This document shows, in pieces, positions 7,431-10,133 of a DNA stretch of 10,133 nt. The stretch spans positions 1 through 10,133 of the forward strand of contig JAMWCG010000010.1 of the NCBI GenBank assembly GCA_023818555.1. Reading direction: 5' to 3'. How positions within the stretch are numbered: position 1 is the stretch's first letter; each line of letters begins with the position of its first letter. Below the pieces are notes generated by a model that saw only the letters and a program-made list of their open reading frames with translations, had not been told where the DNA came from and did not search any database. A program made the position numbers and the translations under genes. The DNA comes from Candidatus Omnitrophota bacterium. Lineage in GTDB: Bacteria > Omnitrophota > Gorgyraeia > DTHP01.

Positions 7431-8591
7431 TTATTTGCCCATTCCCACCTGCTGAATACGCTGAAGAAGTTTTCCCTCTGTCTGGATGGAAGGAGCAATA
7501 ATTATCTCGCTAAAATGCATCTCTTTTATGTTTCTTGCTCCCAGAGAACCCATTGCGGTTGCCAGTGCCCCCATTAAATTTTGTGAACCGTCGTCTATGC
7601 GTGCAGGCCCAAAAAGAATTTCCTCCAGCGTCCCGGCAGTACCCACATAGACCCGCGTTCCTCGGGGAAGATTGACATGAGGGGTGGCCATTCCCCAGTG
7701 ATAGCCCCGTCCAGGAGCTTCCTTAGCCCGGGCAAAAGCAGAACCCACCATTACTGCATCCGCTCCACAAGCAAATGCTTTACAGATATCTCCTCCCGTG
7801 CGCATCCCTCCATCCGTAATAATGGGAACATATTTCTTAGTCTTTTTATGATAAAAATCTCTGGCGGCAGCACAGTCCACAGTGGCGGTTACCTGGGGAA
7901 CCCCAATCCCTAAAACTCCCCGCGTAGTGCAGGCTGCCCCCGGACCAATTCCCACCAGTATGGCGCTTGCCCCGGTTCCCATCAATTCTAAGGCGGTTTC
8001 ATAGGTAACACAGTTACCGATAATCACCGGAATTTTCATCTTTTGACAAAACTCTGCATAGTCCAGAACTTCATATTGGTGGGAAATATGTCTGGCAGTG
8101 GCGACAGTAGATTGAACCACGAAAATATCCGCACCGGCCGCATAAGCAATTTCCCCAAATTTCTTAGCCCTCTGGGGAATACTTGAGACCGCACAGGGGA
8201 CTCTTGCTCTTTTGATTTCCTTGATTCTCTTTTCAATGAGTTTTTCTTTTATTGGTTCACGATAAATATCCTGGACAAGCCGCGTAGCCTCCTCAGGACT
8301 TGCTTCCGCAATTTTTCTTAAAACCCGGTCAGGATTTGCATAGCGCGTCTGAACTCCCTCAAGATTTAGCACCGCTAATCCTCCCAATTTTCCCAGAGCA
8401 ATGGCAAATTTAACATCCACCACTCCATCCATTGCCGCCGCGATGATGGGAACCTTAAAATGCAACTTTCCCAATTCCCAGGAAGTATCTACTTCTTCAG
8501 GATTAATTGTGATCTTACCGGGAACCAAGGCTATCTCATCAAAGCCATAACAGCGCCTTGCTTTTCTCTCAATCCCAATCCATTCTCCCAT
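7431..8591 (-). CDS. guaB3: GuaB3-family IMP dehydrogenase-like protein without CBS domains
   Basis: A TIM-barrel enzyme of the IMP dehydrogenase/GMP reductase superfamily, expected to bind IMP and NAD and to act in guanine nucleotide supply. The barrel is uninterrupted at 386 residues: the pair of CBS domains found in ordinary GuaB (about 490 residues) is absent. The opening [10 protein letters not shown] (16-25), followed by VDTSWELG (34-41) and [10 protein letters not shown] (51-60), is typical of GuaB3. The catalytic loop [12 protein letters not shown] (214-225) places the nucleophile at Cys221, where standard enzymes have GPGSICTTR. Asp260 in [12 protein letters not shown] and MVGSAFA (281-287) form the phosphate-binding side. 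It starts 4 bases after the secretin stop and ends 26 bases before dnaE, so the three are probably co-transcribed. Whether it is the only IMP dehydrogenase of the cell or a paralogue of GuaB cannot be told here. Confidence 0.9.
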   Translation of the reverse strand: MGEWIGIERKARRCYGFDEIALVPGKITINPEEVDTSWELGKLHFKVPIIAAAMDGVVDVKFAIALGKLGGLAVLNLEGVQTRYANPDRVLRKIAEASPEEATRLVQDIYREPIKEKLIEKRIKEIKRARVPCAVSSIPQRAKKFGEIAYAAGADIFVVQSTVATARHISHQYEVLDYAEFCQKMKIPVIIGNCVTYETALELMGTGASAILVGIGPGAACTTRGVLGIGVPQVTATVDCAAARDFYHKKTKKYVPIITDGGMRTGGDICKAFACGADAVMVGSAFARAKEAPGRGYHWGMATPHVNLPRGTRVYVGTAGTLEEILFGPARIDDGSQNLMGALATAMGSLGARNIKEMHFSEIIIAPSIQTEGKLLQRIQQVGMGK

Positions 8592-8595
8592 TTTT

Positions 8596-10133
8596 CTACC
8601 CTTGTGGTTTCACCTCCTCCATGGCAGGAACTATATGTGGAGTAATGAAAATAATTAACTCTGTATTCTTCAATTCTTTACCTCTCTTCTGAAAAGGCAG
8701 TCCTAAGATGGGAATGTCACCTAAGACTGGAACTCCCGTTTTTGTATCTCTCAGTTCCTGGGTAATCAAGCCACCGATCACCAGAGTCTCTCCGTCTCTG
8801 ACCATTACCTGAGTGGTTGCCGAACGCGTCATAATCAGAGGATAGCGTGTTTTGGGGTCATCGGAAGTATATCCTTGGAGCAAACTGGCTGTAGGTTCAA
8901 TCTTCATAATAATTTCTCCACTTTCACAGATATAGGGAGTCACGGAAAGAGTTACTCCCACCTCTTTCTCTGCCCAGGAAACTGAGGTGGTGGTAGTCCC
9001 TCCTCCTGTTTCTGTAGTGATGGTTCCGGTCTGATAGGGGATTTTGGAGGTGACATTTATTTTTGCCTCCTCATTGTTCAGAGTGGTAATTGTCGGTTTG
9101 GAAAGCACATTTGCCCTCTCCCGTTTCATCAGTGCTTCTAAGACCAGCGCAATTTCTGCCGCATCTAAAGTTCCATATTTAAAGAAACCCTTACCTGCTC
9201 CGGTGGCAGAATCTACCTTGAACCCTGAGGTGAGCGTATCATCAGTAGAAGCTCCACCGCGGGGTTTTACCCAGGTCCATTCAATACCCAAACTTTCGGT
9301 ATCAGTCAGAGAAACATCTAAGATTTTCGCTTCAATATTTACCTGTCTTGGTTTTACATCCACCTGCTTTATCAAATCTTCAATCTTACTTAAATTCAGG
9401 GGTGTATCTACCACCAGCATTCGGTTTGAACGAGAATCTATGATGAGTTTACCGCTCTCCGAAAGTAATCCTCCGTCCGTAATCAAAGTTTTTAATTTCT
9501 CTACCTGAATATACTGAGGTGAAAATGCCTTAGAGGAGGTCTTTTTTTCTGCCACTTCCACTTTTACAATTTTATAAACATTATCTTCTTTTAAAAATGT
9601 ATAGTCAACCAGACGCAGAATAGTATCCAGAGCGGTCTCCATATCTACATCCTTGAGATTTATGCTGAGATTAAGAGAAGGGAAATCAGGAGGAATAACT
9701 AAATTAATTTCTGCCTCCCGGGCAATACTTTTGAGAATATTTTTTACCTCTACATCCCGAAAATCAAAGGAGATAATCCTTTTTCCCTTTTTCTTCTCCT
9801 CAATTACCTCCTTCACAATTGCTTCCGCTGCCTCCTTCATTTTTTCTAATTCCTTTTCCATTTTTGCAGTAAACTCTACATTAAAAATATCGGTGAAGTA
9901 TCTAAGCAAAACCCGATTAACTTCCAGCCCCAATTGTGTAGGAAAGAAAGCCTTATTCTTTTGTTCAATGTATTTTCGTTCAAGTAGAGTAGAAACAATA
10001 GTGGCATAAGTACTCGGTCGGCCTATACCCTTTTCTTCCAACTCCTTGATTAAACTTGCCGAATTATATCTTGGCGGAGGTTGTGTTTGCACCGGTTTGG
10101 ATATAGCGTCAATTATTTTGGCTTCTTCGCCTT
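8596..10133 (-). CDS. Chimeric ORF open at the right edge: topoisomerase I fragment joined to a secretin (GspD/PilQ superfamily)
   Basis: The frame is open to the window edge, so the GTG at 10092 is not the true start; 13 more codons lie upstream. Numbering from that GTG, residues 1 to about 84 are type IA topoisomerase: TQPPPRYNSASLIKELEEKG (3-22), GIGRPSTYATIVSTLLERKY (22-41), then FTAKMEKELE (74-83). From about 105 the protein is a secretin, the ring-forming outer-membrane channel of type II secretion or type IV pili. It has an N0/STN-like domain (106-176), an N1-type Secretin_N domain (190-255), and the beta-barrel domain (about 306-488) with VLSKPTITTLNN (329-340), RDGETLVIGGLI (432-443) and the signature TGVPVLGDIPILGLPF (452-467). 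The C terminus is complete. No signal peptide, pilotin lipobox or AMIN domain is present, so this product could not reach the outer membrane as written. Confidence 0.88.
   Translation of the reverse strand, partial: GEEAKIIDAISKPVQTQPPPRYNSASLIKELEEKGIGRPSTYATIVSTLLERKYIEQKNKAFFPTQLGLEVNRVLLRYFTDIFNVEFTAKMEKELEKMKEAAEAIVKEVIEEKKKGKRIISFDFRDVEVKNILKSIAREAEINLVIPPDFPSLNLSINLKDVDMETALDTILRLVDYTFLKEDNVYKIVKVEVAEKKTSSKAFSPQYIQVEKLKTLITDGGLLSESGKLIIDSRSNRMLVVDTPLNLSKIEDLIKQVDVKPRQVNIEAKILDVSLTDTESLGIEWTWVKPRGGASTDDTLTSGFKVDSATGAGKGFFKYGTLDAAEIALVLEALMKRERANVLSKPTITTLNNEEAKINVTSKIPYQTGTITTETGGGTTTTSVSWAEKEVGVTLSVTPYICESGEIIMKIEPTASLLQGYTSDDPKTRYPLIMTRSATTQVMVRDGETLVIGGLITQELRDTKTGVPVLGDIPILGLPFQKRGKELKNTELIIFITPHIVPAMEEVKPQG
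9838..10133 (-). pseudogene. topA: Fragment of DNA topoisomerase I (C-terminal part of the type IA core)
   Basis: This segment holds about 98 codons from the 3' part of the type IA core, ending shortly after the FTAKME motif. In complete TopA the conserved sequence carries on and usually leads into zinc-ribbon domains; here it gives way to Lys/Glu-rich residues and then a secretin. The catalytic tyrosine belongs further upstream, outside the window. Whether the upstream part is intact cannot be seen. The break lies near 9840, where the minus strand is purine-rich and low in complexity. Confidence 0.75.

Noticed and set aside
8607-8618. GGAGGAGGTGA on the minus strand near the guaB3 start
   Set aside because: It looks like a strong Shine-Dalgarno but lies about 19 bases from the ATG and encodes Glu-Glu-Val of the secretin C terminus; no usable start stands at the right distance.
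10090-10092. GTG at 10092 as the true start of the right-hand ORF
   Set aside because: The frame stays open to the window edge and the upstream codons continue the topoisomerase I segment, so the GTG is an internal valine.

Overview
The window reads as a bacterial chromosome segment. Every recognisable gene is on the minus strand, so transcription runs from high to low coordinates. In that order the genes are: a topoisomerase I fragment joined to a secretin (10133-8596), a GuaB3-type IMP dehydrogenase-like protein (8591-7431), the replicative polymerase DnaE (7404-3931), mreB (3864-2800), mreC (2767-2006), mreD (2009-1542) and a penicillin-binding protein 2 ORF (1545-112). Beyond that, the first codons of one more gene lie at 25-1. 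No rRNA, tRNA, CRISPR array, IS element or tandem repeat was seen, and no gene-free gap exceeds about 110 bases.

The organism is most likely a Gram-negative, rod-forming bacterium: it has an outer-membrane secretin and the complete MreBCD elongasome with PBP2. Hand counts of GC gave 33% at 2641-2700 and 40% at 6121-6180. The combination resembles deep-branching environmental lineages (for example Omnitrophota-like genomes), but that placement is an inference from general impression and is weak.

The core (about 660-9800) is orderly. guaB3 follows the secretin ORF by 4 bases and dnaE follows guaB3 by 26 bases. mreC/mreD and mreD/PBP2 overlap in ATGA stop-start junctions, the usual mark of translational coupling. 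A strong sigma-70-like promoter (TTGACA, 16 bases, TGC-TAAAAT) sits at the dnaE/mreB boundary, and its -35 hexamer is the last two sense codons of dnaE. The shape operon can therefore be transcribed separately from dnaE.

Both ends are odd. At the left, PBP2 is normal for about 297 residues, then switches in frame, just before the catalytic SxxK serine should appear, to an unrelated GC-rich surface-protein tail with its own C-terminal membrane helix. At the right, a topoisomerase I segment switches in frame to a secretin that lacks a signal peptide. Each looks like a splice between two unrelated genes. Chimeric metagenome assembly is the simplest explanation, with real rearrangement as the alternative. 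I do not see a new defence, mobile or biosynthetic system here; these two junctions and the embedded promoter are the points most worth checking.
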